A stretch of 50,973 bases of DNA from Acidobacteriaceae bacterium (GTDB taxonomy: Bacteria > Acidobacteriota > Terriglobia > Terriglobales > Acidobacteriaceae), in NCBI GenBank assembly GCA_903642265.1, contig CAHJWN010000022.1, positions 1 to 50,973 on the forward strand, in the 5' to 3' direction. A model generated the notes under the pieces. The model saw nothing but the letters and a program-made list of their open reading frames with translations. It was not told the DNA's origin and searched no databases. Position 1 is the first letter of the stretch. Every line of letters starts with the position of its first letter. This document shows positions 1-9,310 of the stretch, in pieces. Both the position numbers and the translations under genes were made by a program.

Positions 1-413
1 CAGCAGGACGGCCTTCCAGCTCCGCTCTCTAGACTAAGCGGTCCGTTTCCAAATATCAGCGTGTCTCCCCCCCCCCCACGAAGGCTGTCGAAACAGCGTA
101 GGATACCGGCTCCAAGAAGTAGTGTGGGCGAAGGGGATAAATCTGAGGGACGTGAGGAGGCTACCTCTCTCTAGGTCCGCTGACGCGGCATCGTCCATCC
201 TCGAGGTGTAAACGCCCTTTCTTCTGCTATGCCGATCTCGCTTTTCTAGCCAAGAAAGATCCCTTTTCGTTTCCTGGTTACCAAAGTTTTCGTCTGTCGA
301 CGACATTCGTTATTGACAGCCGATTCTTTGGCTGCGAAGGTAAGTTCGTCCTTACAAAGCTTTGCCTACTCGAGAGTGTTTCCTGACAAGTTCCTTCCCG
401 GAGACTATGCCGC
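1..413. other. Intergenic region upstream of the RHS gene, with an 11-C run
   Basis: No convincing gene is visible here. A minus-strand frame at 34-306 is open but has no recognisable domain. Positions 67-77 are an unbroken run of 11 C, about 335 bp before the RHS start. Such runs can vary by slippage, but this one is outside any supported coding frame, so a phase-variation role is speculation. The region presumably contains the RHS promoter, but no clear -35/-10 pair stands out. Confidence 0.5.
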
Positions 414-3400
414 ATGTCGTCGTGCGCCCGTGCCTATTTGTTTCGCTTCCATAAGTCATCCACATATGTAGCCCTGACCATGCTTTTGGCCTGGATATGC
501 TCCTCCATGGCACACAGCCAGCGTATTCCTTTAGGTGATGACGTTGCGCGGCCGGTTGAAGGGGCGGGGCACGACTATATTCACGCTCTTGCAGAGACCG
601 TAAACCCCGCCAATGGAACGGTGAACCTGAAACTCGCCCTACCTACCCCTCTTGGCCGTGGGCTTTCCATGCCTTTTGCCGTTAGCTACAACTCTGGCCA
701 GGTGCACTACTTTGGCTCTAATTTTCCAGGTTGCGGCAGCCTCGATAGTGGGCAATGTGCCGGCGGTTCCGGGCTCAACAATTCGCGTAACGGTTGGAGC
801 GACACCCTGCCCTATGCGGTTGTGCCCTCTGAGCGGGTTCCCCTATATCCCAGCCAATCGAACTCGTGGTGCACCGTATCAACCTCCTACAACTTCTATG
901 ACCCTACCGGCGTAGGTCATTCGCTGGGTATTGCTTACATCTCCGGAGTGCAGGGATCGGGTACTTATCAAAATCAGAATGCTTGTAATTCAATTTATTA
1001 CAGTCCGACATCCTGCTTTACAAGTCCCACTGGCTTCAACGGCTGCTCTGGAGGGTACCAATATACGGCTGTGAGTCAGGGCGGCGATTCACAGGTACAG
1101 TCTTCGTTTGCACCATGCTCAGCAACGGGTTCAACTGAGGGCAACTGTGGCACAGGGTATCCGGCATTCACGGTTACTGATCTCCATGGAACCGTGTATA
1201 CCTTCAATGCGGCAACAGGAGGCATCCAGTACCCTTATACGATAGAGGATCGCAATGGAAACATCATCTCATTTAGTAGCTGTGGTGGTGGTTGTACAGC
1301 GAGTGATGGTTCCGTTCCTTCGACCGTCGTAAAAGACACATTAGGCAATTCAGTAGTCATAATCAATTACCCTAACGCGACCCCTCAAAATAACGGCCAA
1401 GTATCCAGCTACGTGGTCGACGGCTTAACGTTTACCCCCTCGTATGGGACAACCTCTGCCAACTTTGATGCAACACAACAGGCGGTACAAGTTGCCCTTC
1501 CACCCCAGAATTGGACTTGTGCGGCATATTTCAAGGTTAATGAATCCGCGTTAACTGAAATCACATCTCTTGCTCTGCCGAAGGGTCAACAGCCGAACGG
1601 TCAACAGTACACCTTCCATTACGACTCAACCTGGGGCTTGATTAATGAAGTCGATTACCCAAATGGCGGCTGGGTTAGATATACCTGGAAGCTGAGTGAC
1701 AATGATAATCAGCTGGCCTCCTTCAGTGCCTTCAATCCCAGCGCCCAGAATGGCTATCAGGATGCTCAACCCTATGTAGGTGGGTGCAACTATCAATACC
1801 AAACTCCGGTGGTTGCGACGCGCCAGGTCGGCTACTCGCCCGGATCAGCTGCCGCCCAAACGCAAGAGTTTGCTTACCAGACTAATTGGGATACGCAAGA
1901 TGCCCGTATCTGGGATACCAAAGTTACTACGGTCAAGACCACGGACAACATCACCGGGAAAGTGCAGACCACGACCTACACCTATTCTCCGGTTTACCAA
2001 GCACCGCAGCCCAACACGCAGGGCCAATTGAACCCTCAGCTATCGGTAGAGAAAAGCATTGTTACGCAGGACTGGAACGGCGCTGTTCTGAAGACAGAGA
2101 ACCAGGCATGGGGCGATCCCTTTCTCATGGCCAGCGACCAAACAGTCCTTCCCAACGGTCAAAGCTCACAAGTTGTGTATACGTACGTGAATCACAGTTT
2201 TCCTCCTTTGCCCATCGAGAAGGATGACTACGATTACGGCCCGACTCCGGTGTTGAGCAGAAAAACGCTGTACAGCTACTACGAATACGATCTGCCCAAC
2301 CAGATGGTCACAGAAGATGCCCAGGGTAATCGCTTAGCCGAGACGGATGCCTACTATGATGGACAAACTGCTTTAGGCGCCGCCTCAACAGCCGTTCCGG
2401 TGGCAGCGGGGGTGAGTATGTTACCTTCCTACAAGGTCAACGGCACGTCTTTCTTTACTCATGATGAAACGAACTACGGCCCGAGTTCGACCTTGCCGCG
2501 CGGCAATCCAACAACGATCACCCGGTGGCTGAACACCGGCGGCTCGGTTACAACCACGCACACATATGACGAAACTGGTCAAGTTCTGACCACCACAGAC
2601 GGCTGCGGAAACATGTCCTGCAGCGATATGTCCGGGAAGTGTCACACCACCACCTATACTTATGCGGATTCACCGTCGACCGGCAATGCGAATGGAAATT
2701 CAAACGCCTACCTGACCCAGATCACAGATCCTTTAGGGCACACGCAGAAGTTTTCCTGGAGCTATGCAACAGGTGAGCTCGCAAGCTCAACGGACCCGAA
2801 TGGACAAAGCACCTCCTTCCACTATAACGATCCGCTCCTTCGATTAACCGAGACGGATTACCCTACCGGCGGCGGAACAACAACGGTCGCTTATGCCGAC
2901 CCCACGCCTTCAAACCCCATTACGCCTTCAATAACGACAACAAAAACCGCTTCCCCGGATCCGAGCCTAATAAACGTCGCCCAGATGGACGGTATGGGAC
3001 ATGTGACTCAAACCCAGCTTACCTCGGCTACACCACAGACCATATACGAGGACACTGTATATGACGGTATGGGTAATGTGCTTTCCCAGAGCACGCCGTA
3101 TTACTCCAAAGGTGATCCGAGTTACGGCGTATCCACCCTTACCTACGACGCGCTGGGACGTAAAGTCCTGCAAACCAATGCAGACGCCAGCTCGCAGGAG
3201 TGGTGTTATAACGGAGTAGCTAGCACTCAGTCGAACAACTGTTCCCCAAATGCGAGAACCAGCAGTGCGGCATCGTGGACAGACTTCTCCGATGAGCGAG
3301 GAGTACACTGGCAACAGCAAATTGATGGATTGGGCCGTCTCGTCTCCGTGATAGAGCCGGACCAAAACACCGGTGCACTCAAGACGGAGACGGACTACAC

Positions 3401-6311
3401 CTATGATGTCCTAGACAACCTCCAGAGCGTGATTCAAAACGGCAACTCCAGCTTGAACGATTCCTTAATGCCGGAGACTGCTAGGTCGCGCAGCTTCACT
3501 TACGATTCTCTCTCTCGATTGATCACCGCCCAGAATCCTGAAAGCGGGATCACTTGCTATGGGACCTGGAGTGGAGGCGCGGTAAACTCAGGCACCTGTC
3601 AGAACGGCTATGATGCCAACGGCAATCTGGTAAGTAAGACAGATGCAAACAATGTTCTGATCACCTATGGGTACGATGCCACAAATCGCTTAACCTCGAA
3701 ATCCTCAGGTCGATACAACGCGGTTTCGGACGTAGTTGGTGCGAACCTGAGTTACGATAGCAGCGGCTCAAACAACTACGGCATCGGTCGTCTTACAGGA
3801 CAAGCGAATGACGGCGTAGCCGGAGAGTCTTACGTATACGACAGCATGGGTCGTGTTGTGAACACGAGTTGGCATCAGTACCAGCCCGCAGGCACCGTAC
3901 AGGGTATGCATGTTACTTACGATTTGGCCGGCAAACCCACGCAAATTGTCTATCCGGACGGTCGCACAATCACTCAGGTTTGGGATGGCGCAGGTCGGCT
4001 CTCCTCCATCACGGATGCACAGTCAGGCGCTAACTATTTCAGCGCACCCTCTGGAAGCGCTCAGCAATACTTCCCATCGGGCGCTCTCGAGAATGCCTTA
4101 CTGGGTACCGCCATTACGGAGTCGCTGGGACTCAACAACCGCCTCCAGCCCACAACGGTGACCGCAAACACAACCCTTCTTGCGAGCTCCAGCACAGGAG
4201 CGAACCTGTACAACCGGCAGGTGTTCTACGCCGCGAATACGAGCTCCTCTCCATGCGCCGCCCAGGCGACCAATGACAACGGCAACGTCTACTCGATCGT
4301 CGACAATCTGGTTGCAGGGAACTCGCAGGTCTTCGCTTATGACGGTCTCAATCGCTTGAACTGCGCCAGCCGCGCCGACAATGCCTACAACCACAATTAC
4401 CGCATGGACTCGTTTGGAAATATGGGCGTGGTCGACAACATCCAGGGAGACATGGGGGATTCAGTCGATCCGGCCACCAACAGGCTCAAGACTCATGGAG
4501 GATCGCTTGGCTACGATGCTGTCGGCAGTCTCGTGTCAGTTCCCAACCCACTCGGCGGTTCGCACACCTTCGGGTATACGGCTGAAGGCTATTTGCGTTG
4601 CTACGACCGGTGCAATGTAGGGAGTTACCTGTACGACGGCATCGGCCAACGCACCTACGCTTCCCGTCCAACCTCGGCCACATCCTACGTCTACCTCAAC
4701 GGACAGCCGATGGCCGAGTACAACAACACTGGGTTCTGGACTGACTACATCTATGCGAACGGACAGAAGATTGCCAAGATCACCTCAGGCACGAGCGCAA
4801 CCTCGTCCGGTTCAGGCGCAGCCTCGTCCGGTTCAACTGTAGGGGGAAACGTATTACACCTATCTGGTTCCACGGCCGCAAATAGCGGCTCGGTGTCTAG
4901 CGGAGTACAGTTGACTACCTTAAACGGCATCACGATTCAGAGTGGAGATGTGATTCATCTTTCGCAGTTCACCGTCGGCGAGAATGGAGCTGCAGGCGGC
5001 ATCTGGATTGGCTTTACGGACGGGAACTTCAGCACTTCTTATAAGCCTGCGGGGCCGCTTTACGACAGTGATGGCCAAATGTCGAACCTCGACGGCATCA
5101 CAGGTCAATGGCACCAACGCATGATCGATGTGTCACAATTCCAGGGCGAAACCGTCAACAACTTCATCCTCCTGAATGAACGCAATGGGTCCACCGGTCA
5201 ATTCGACTTCTACTTTGCAAACGTCGCCTTGCATCGAGCCGACGGCACTATCCTTCCCCTCTGGGTTGGGAACCCAGCGGCAAGCTCGTTCTCGACGACG
5301 GTCTACGGACCTGGCCAGAGTACGGCCAACGTGGACATGGCGCTTCCTGCAGGCGTCGACTCCTCGCAGCAAGGGACACACTTCTACCTAGCCGATCGGC
5401 TAGGAACTACACAGATTGAACTATCCGCTGAGGGCTGGCCCTTATCGCAAGGGGAGTTCACACCTTATGGACAGGAGATCACTCACGGAAGTACCCTCAA
5501 CGCTTTCGGCCCGCAACCTGCCGACGGCAGCAGTATGCATTTCAAGTTCACCGGCAAAGAGAGAGAATCCGATACAGGATTCGACTACTTCGGGGCACGC
5601 TACTATAGCAGCGTCATCGGAAGGTTCTCCAGCCCAGACTGGAGTGCCAAGCCGGAAGCCGTACCGTACTCAAGCCTAGACAATCCGCAGAGCCTAAATC
5701 TATATACGTATGTTGGAAACAGTCCGCTGAGCCGAGTAGATGCAGATGGGCATTGTTCACCGCCTGCGGTGGGAAAGGGCCAAATTGGAGTTTGCATTGA
5801 CCTCTACATACAAGCGAAGACGATCAATGTGATCGGACAGGGAGACGGAAGAGGTCCGGCAGCAAATGATCCAAGCGCCACCTACAGAGTCGAACTTCAA
5901 CTTATTACGGATCCAAAAGCGGGTACGGTCTCACTCGTGAAGGATGATGCCGGAGTCAGCAGTGCCTTAGGTGGTCTTTTCTCGAGTAAGGGTACCGATG
6001 CAACATCTCCAATAACTCCTACAACTGACGCGAACGGGACCACACACTTCACGATCAACAATACTGCACTGAATGGCCTGCACGATCTTCCCGGAGCGCC
6101 GCAAAACACGATCAAGACAACGATTAATATGGAGGTGACTTCGGGGGGGAAAGTCGGCATTGAGGGTGGCGTGAGAACTGCCTATCCCTCAATGGAGATC
6201 TACTCTTATAAGCCAAGCGGGCAGTCCACGACCATCCTCCAAATGCAGGAGCACAGGCCGAGCGACTTGTCTAAGCAGAATCAGCAGATCCCTCAAGTAG
6301 CCCCACTGTAG
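414..6311 (+). CDS. Secreted RHS/YD-repeat protein with RHS-associated core and variable C-terminus
   Basis: 1,965 residues. The N-terminus has a basic stretch and a hydrophobic segment (about residues 19-35) ending near 'SMAHSQ', which fits a signal peptide. The middle is rich in YD-type repeats ('YDxxGRxxx' patterns, for example 'YDALGRKV', 'YDSMGRVV', 'YDAVGSL'). The RHS-associated core lies near residues 1715-1775, with 'GKERESDTGFDYFGARYY', 'GRFSSPDW' and 'NLYTYVGNSPLSRVDADGH'. RHS proteins form a beta-cocoon shell that usually encloses a C-terminal toxic domain. About 185 residues follow the core and match no toxin I recognise. A 20-bp unit encoding Ser/Gly-rich linker is duplicated near 4796-4836. 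The next gene starts 9 nt downstream and may be its immunity partner. The family call is secure; the toxin role is inference. Confidence 0.9.
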   Translation: MSSCARAYLFRFHKSSTYVALTMLLAWICSSMAHSQRIPLGDDVARPVEGAGHDYIHALAETVNPANGTVNLKLALPTPLGRGLSMPFAVSYNSGQVHYFGSNFPGCGSLDSGQCAGGSGLNNSRNGWSDTLPYAVVPSERVPLYPSQSNSWCTVSTSYNFYDPTGVGHSLGIAYISGVQGSGTYQNQNACNSIYYSPTSCFTSPTGFNGCSGGYQYTAVSQGGDSQVQSSFAPCSATGSTEGNCGTGYPAFTVTDLHGTVYTFNAATGGIQYPYTIEDRNGNIISFSSCGGGCTASDGSVPSTVVKDTLGNSVVIINYPNATPQNNGQVSSYVVDGLTFTPSYGTTSANFDATQQAVQVALPPQNWTCAAYFKVNESALTEITSLALPKGQQPNGQQYTFHYDSTWGLINEVDYPNGGWVRYTWKLSDNDNQLASFSAFNPSAQNGYQDAQPYVGGCNYQYQTPVVATRQVGYSPGSAAAQTQEFAYQTNWDTQDARIWDTKVTTVKTTDNITGKVQTTTYTYSPVYQAPQPNTQGQLNPQLSVEKSIVTQDWNGAVLKTENQAWGDPFLMASDQTVLPNGQSSQVVYTYVNHSFPPLPIEKDDYDYGPTPVLSRKTLYSYYEYDLPNQMVTEDAQGNRLAETDAYYDGQTALGAASTAVPVAAGVSMLPSYKVNGTSFFTHDETNYGPSSTLPRGNPTTITRWLNTGGSVTTTHTYDETGQVLTTTDGCGNMSCSDMSGKCHTTTYTYADSPSTGNANGNSNAYLTQITDPLGHTQKFSWSYATGELASSTDPNGQSTSFHYNDPLLRLTETDYPTGGGTTTVAYADPTPSNPITPSITTTKTASPDPSLINVAQMDGMGHVTQTQLTSATPQTIYEDTVYDGMGNVLSQSTPYYSKGDPSYGVSTLTYDALGRKVLQTNADASSQEWCYNGVASTQSNNCSPNARTSSAASWTDFSDERGVHWQQQIDGLGRLVSVIEPDQNTGALKTETDYTYDVLDNLQSVIQNGNSSLNDSLMPETARSRSFTYDSLSRLITAQNPESGITCYGTWSGGAVNSGTCQNGYDANGNLVSKTDANNVLITYGYDATNRLTSKSSGRYNAVSDVVGANLSYDSSGSNNYGIGRLTGQANDGVAGESYVYDSMGRVVNTSWHQYQPAGTVQGMHVTYDLAGKPTQIVYPDGRTITQVWDGAGRLSSITDAQSGANYFSAPSGSAQQYFPSGALENALLGTAITESLGLNNRLQPTTVTANTTLLASSSTGANLYNRQVFYAANTSSSPCAAQATNDNGNVYSIVDNLVAGNSQVFAYDGLNRLNCASRADNAYNHNYRMDSFGNMGVVDNIQGDMGDSVDPATNRLKTHGGSLGYDAVGSLVSVPNPLGGSHTFGYTAEGYLRCYDRCNVGSYLYDGIGQRTYASRPTSATSYVYLNGQPMAEYNNTGFWTDYIYANGQKIAKITSGTSATSSGSGAASSGSTVGGNVLHLSGSTAANSGSVSSGVQLTTLNGITIQSGDVIHLSQFTVGENGAAGGIWIGFTDGNFSTSYKPAGPLYDSDGQMSNLDGITGQWHQRMIDVSQFQGETVNNFILLNERNGSTGQFDFYFANVALHRADGTILPLWVGNPAASSFSTTVYGPGQSTANVDMALPAGVDSSQQGTHFYLADRLGTTQIELSAEGWPLSQGEFTPYGQEITHGSTLNAFGPQPADGSSMHFKFTGKERESDTGFDYFGARYYSSVIGRFSSPDWSAKPEAVPYSSLDNPQSLNLYTYVGNSPLSRVDADGHCSPPAVGKGQIGVCIDLYIQAKTINVIGQGDGRGPAANDPSATYRVELQLITDPKAGTVSLVKDDAGVSSALGGLFSSKGTDATSPITPTTDANGTTHFTINNTALNGLHDLPGAPQNTIKTTINMEVTSGGKVGIEGGVRTAYPSMEIYSYKPSGQSTTILQMQEHRPSDLSKQNQQIPQVAPL

Positions 6312-6319
6312 GAGGTGGT

Positions 6320-6691
6320 GTGACAATCCGAGCAGTAATCGTTTTCATCGTTGTTGTCGCGGCACCGCTGATGCCGCTGGTGTCGAGTTGGAGGCGCGTT
6401 CTGAATAAGGGGGGTGTTGAGACGGTATCAACGATGCGCATTTGGGTCGAACTGGCATTAGTCACTTTCAGCTTTTTACTGCTTTTGTGCAGCCTAATAT
6501 GGAACTCTATCTTGGGTCCTGCCTATAGCTGGGCTAGGCTGGGTGGGATCTATGCCAGCATTCTCCTCATGACACTTATTGCCATTGATTCAGCTTTCGG
6601 GAACTCTCAATTGAAGTCTCTCCTCGCTATTACAGCCATCATCCTGGCTTTTGAGTGGGCTTACATGGCGATAGTAAATTCTGTCGTCTGA
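6320..6691 (+). CDS. Small multi-pass membrane protein, candidate RHS partner or immunity protein
   Basis: 123 residues with about four hydrophobic segments (approximately 3-22, 40-60, 70-90 and 98-118). The GTG start at 6320 is preceded by a GGAGG overlapping the RHS stop codon, so translational coupling to the RHS gene is very likely. I recognise no family. Tight linkage downstream of a polymorphic-toxin-like gene is the usual position of an immunity gene, and membrane immunity proteins are known for membrane-acting toxins. That role is inferred from position only. Confidence 0.6.
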   Translation: MTIRAVIVFIVVVAAPLMPLVSSWRRVLNKGGVETVSTMRIWVELALVTFSFLLLLCSLIWNSILGPAYSWARLGGIYASILLMTLIAIDSAFGNSQLKSLLAITAIILAFEWAYMAIVNSVV

Positions 6692-6837
6692 CATTTCGCT
6701 ACGATGCGGACCACCTAAAAAGCACGACTGCTCTCTACGTAACGCACGTTTGTGCGCGTCCAACACATTCTGGTACACCGGCAAACAAAAGAATATCTGA
6801 TACAGGATTCGTAAAAGTGCTGCATAGGGGCTGTAGG

Positions 6838-7116
6838 GTGGATGCTAAAGGTCCTGGCGACATCCCTGACAGACTTTCTTTCCTTCATCCGCCTTCGAGC
6901 GAGCTTGAGTTGCTCGTCGTTCATTCTCTTCGGGAGTCCGAGGCGAACGCCGCGCTTCCTCGCATCGGCGCGGCCGGTACCGGTGCGCTCGCGGATGATG
7001 TCACGCTCGAACTCAGCGATTCCGCCGAAATGGTCCTAATCATCTTGCCGGCGTGCGTGGTGGTGTCGGCCCAGGGTTCCGAGATCGATTGGAAGCGGGC
7101 ATCGTAGCCCAGCGGG
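6838..7116 (-). pseudogene. C-terminal remnant of a serine recombinase (resolvase/invertase family)
   Basis: The minus strand encodes pieces of a resolvase C-terminal half in two frames. From about 7116 one frame reads 'EPWADTTTHAGKMI'. After a frameshift near 7040 another frame gives 'FGGIAEFERDIIRERTGTG' and then an arginine/lysine-rich stretch with the C-terminal helix-turn-helix ('ERKSVRDVARTFSIHPT'). The N-terminal catalytic domain with its Ser nucleophile is absent, so the piece cannot be active. It sits just outside the left end of the ISNCY-type element and looks like debris from an earlier mobile element. Confidence 0.75.
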
Positions 7117-7191
7117 AAAGGCCCGCATGGAACGCACAGACGACCGGCGCACCGCCGATCTCAACTCATAGCCGTTTATGTTTTTATCCTT

Positions 7192-7333
7192 ATATAAATA
7201 TGAACATAGCAGTCGAGAGTTGAGGAAATGTGGAAGACGCTGGCAGCATCGGCGTCTTCCAAGGAGCGGTTTGAAGGGTGGCACTGCTTTACCGTTCCAC
7301 GCTTTGCACCGCTTCGGCATTTCCACGGCTCTG
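7192..7333 (+). repeat. Dispersed repeat with conserved hairpin, copy 1
   Basis: About 140 bp, clearly similar to 19925-20070. The core is an inverted repeat, GGAAGACGC (7232-7240) and GCGTCTTCC (7252-7260), with an 11-nt loop. Both copies then share 'CAAGGAGCGGT', 'GTGAAGGGTGG'-like sequence, and end with 'GGCATTTCCACGGCTCTG'. Differences between the copies fall as wobble pairs in the stem, which suggests the structure has been kept. A short open frame (start at 7200) is interrupted by TGA here but open in the other copy. No transposase is associated. Confidence 0.6.
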
Positions 7334-7627
7334 CCTTTCTTCTGGGAGATCAATTGAACAATTCCAACATCACTCCTCTCCACGTAAAGATCTACATCCG
7401 GTTGGCCGCGCTGCACTCAGATTGCGATACGAGGAATGGAAACGAGATAGGGCGCTACAAACTGGAGAAGCCGAAACTGTAGCAGCCTTAGAGATCGTAC
7501 AGCTCATGAGTAATACGAAGTTGACGGCTCACTCATGCCTACACCAGAATCTTGGCTAGAATAGCCAAGAGGCCTACTACTAATAAGTTTCGTCTGATAA
7601 CGCATCTTCTGTATAGCGGGCGTGTAC

Positions 7628-9212
7628 GAGCAAAGCTGAAATGTCACTAGCCCTGCAAAGCTGAAATGTCGCTTTGCCCTCTCAAGACCATGTCTTGGGA
7701 GGCGAGCTTTGGGCTGGGTGATGATGAGCAAACAGGACTTGCAGCGGATCGAGGTCTTGACCGAGGTATTGGCCGGACGGCGTACGACGGAGTCGGCTGC
7801 GGCTGTTCTGGGCGTGAGCATGAGGCAGGTGCAGCGTCTGTTGAACCGGTACCGCGACGGCGGCGGTGGAGCGCTGATCCATGGGGCGCGTAGCCGGGCG
7901 TCGAACTACCAACTGAGTGCTGGGCTGCGCGAGTACGCGGTGGAGCTGGTTCGGCAGAACTATCGTGACTTCGGTCCCACTTTGGCTGCTGAAGCCTTGC
8001 TCGAGCGACACGGAGTTGAGATCTCGCGCGAGACGCTGCGCAAGTGAATGGTCGAGGCCGGTCTGTGGCTGTCCCGCAAGCAGCGTCGGACCTTCCACCA
8101 GCCAAGGCTGAGGCGGGAGAGCTATGGCGAACTCGTGCGGATTGATGGCAGCGAGCACCGTTGGTTCGAAGGACGCGGCGAACCCTGCACGCTGCTAGTC
8201 TTCATCGACGACGCAACCAGCAAGCTGATGCAACTGCGCTTCGTCCCTAGCGAGAGCACGGCCTCCTACTTCGAGACCTTGCGCGGCTATCTGGTGCTCA
8301 CGGCTGCCCTGTCGCGTTCTACTCGGACAAGCACTCGATCTTCCGAGTAAACAGACCAGAGGCCAAGGGCGGCCAAGGCATGACACAGTTCGGCCGTGCT
8401 TGGCCGAACTGAACATCGAGATCATTTGCGCCAACTCCAGCCAGGCGAAGGGTCGGGTGGAGCGCGCCAACCGTACGCTCCAGGACCGGCTGGTGAAGGA
8501 GCTGCGCCTTGCCAGCGTCAGCGACATGGAGGCCGGCAACGCCTTCCTGCCCGCGTTCGTGGAGCGTTACAACCAGCGGTTCGCGGTGCGCGCAGCGAGT
8601 ACAGCCAATCTGCACCGTCCCATGCTCTTGAAAACGCAGAAGCTCAACGACGTCCTCTGTCATCGCGAACAGCGCTATGTCGGCACTCAACTGACCTTCC
8701 ACTACGATCGTAAGCAGATCATCCTCGAACAGACGGAACTCTCGAAGGGACTCGCCGGCAAGTACGTTGAGCTGTACCACTACCCGGACGGGCCGCTCGA
8801 AGTTCGTTGGAAGGAACACACGCTTCCCTATCGCGTCTTCAACAAGGACCAGCGTGTCAGTCACACAGCCATCGTGGAGAATAAACGGCTCCGCCATGCC
8901 TTGACGGTCATTAAGGCGAAGCAGGATCTCAAGCCTGCAACCAAGGTCATGACCAATAGCGAAAAGGACGGCTACAAGAAGCGACCGCGGATCCTCTATG
9001 GTCCCGACTTCGACGAGAAAACGCGTTCGCGCGCCGCGGTGGAATGACGGTCTGATGGAAAGCGTGGAACGATAAGGCCGTCCCACTCTTCCCACAGACC
9101 TTGGAAAGCGCCAAAGAACGGCACTTCCCACATTACGCACCGCAAAGACAATGACGAAGGAAGTAGACTGACATTTCTACTTTGCACGCTGAGCGACAGT
9201 TCAGCTTTGCTC
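7628..9212 (+). mobile_element. Inactive ISNCY (IS1202-like) insertion sequence
   Basis: The element is bounded by a perfect 13-bp terminal inverted repeat: GAGCAAAGCTGAA at 7628-7640 and its complement at 9200-9212. A second 'GCAAAGCTGAAATGTCGC' motif lies just inside the left end (about 7656-7673), with a diverged counterpart near 9167-9185. It holds one transposase gene, broken by a stop and two frameshifts. No direct target duplication is visible in the flanks ('TGTAC' left, 'CAACA' right), so the element may have suffered later recombination or the duplication may have decayed. Confidence 0.75.
7724..9047 (+). pseudogene. ISNCY-family transposase, broken by one stop and two frameshifts
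   Basis: About 440 codons in three pieces. The first frame (7724-8044) has a helix-turn-helix region and ends at 'SRETLRK', where TGA at 8045 replaces the Trp codon expected in 'RKWM'. The same frame continues ('EAGLWLSRKQRRTFHQPRLR', 'IDGSEHRWFEGRG', 'CTLLVFIDDATSKLMQLR') until a frameshift near 8295, and another base is lost near 8399. The third piece contains 'NSSQAKGRVERANRTLQDR' and runs to 9047. These motifs carry the DDE-type catalytic region of ISNCY transposases. Three independent lesions make it a clear pseudogene. Confidence 0.85.
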
Positions 9213-9310
9213 CAACACAGAACACGAAGGAGGCTTTAAAATCCTCTGAAGTTTGCGTACCGTTACCCATAAGGTACGTTCGTACCCCCCGCGATAGTAC
9301 GAGAGATGCC

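Noticed and set aside
34-306. 90-codon minus-strand frame upstream of the RHS gene.
   Set aside because: No recognised domain, no ribosome binding site, and it spans the 11-C run.
8045-8047. TGA could be read as Trp, since TGA stops interrupt the ISNCY, umuC and pentapeptide genes in frame.
   Set aside because: Many intact genes end in TGA with ATGA or GTGA overlaps (recombinase-HNH, E2-E1), and the interrupted genes mostly have frameshifts too. Ordinary decay explains it.
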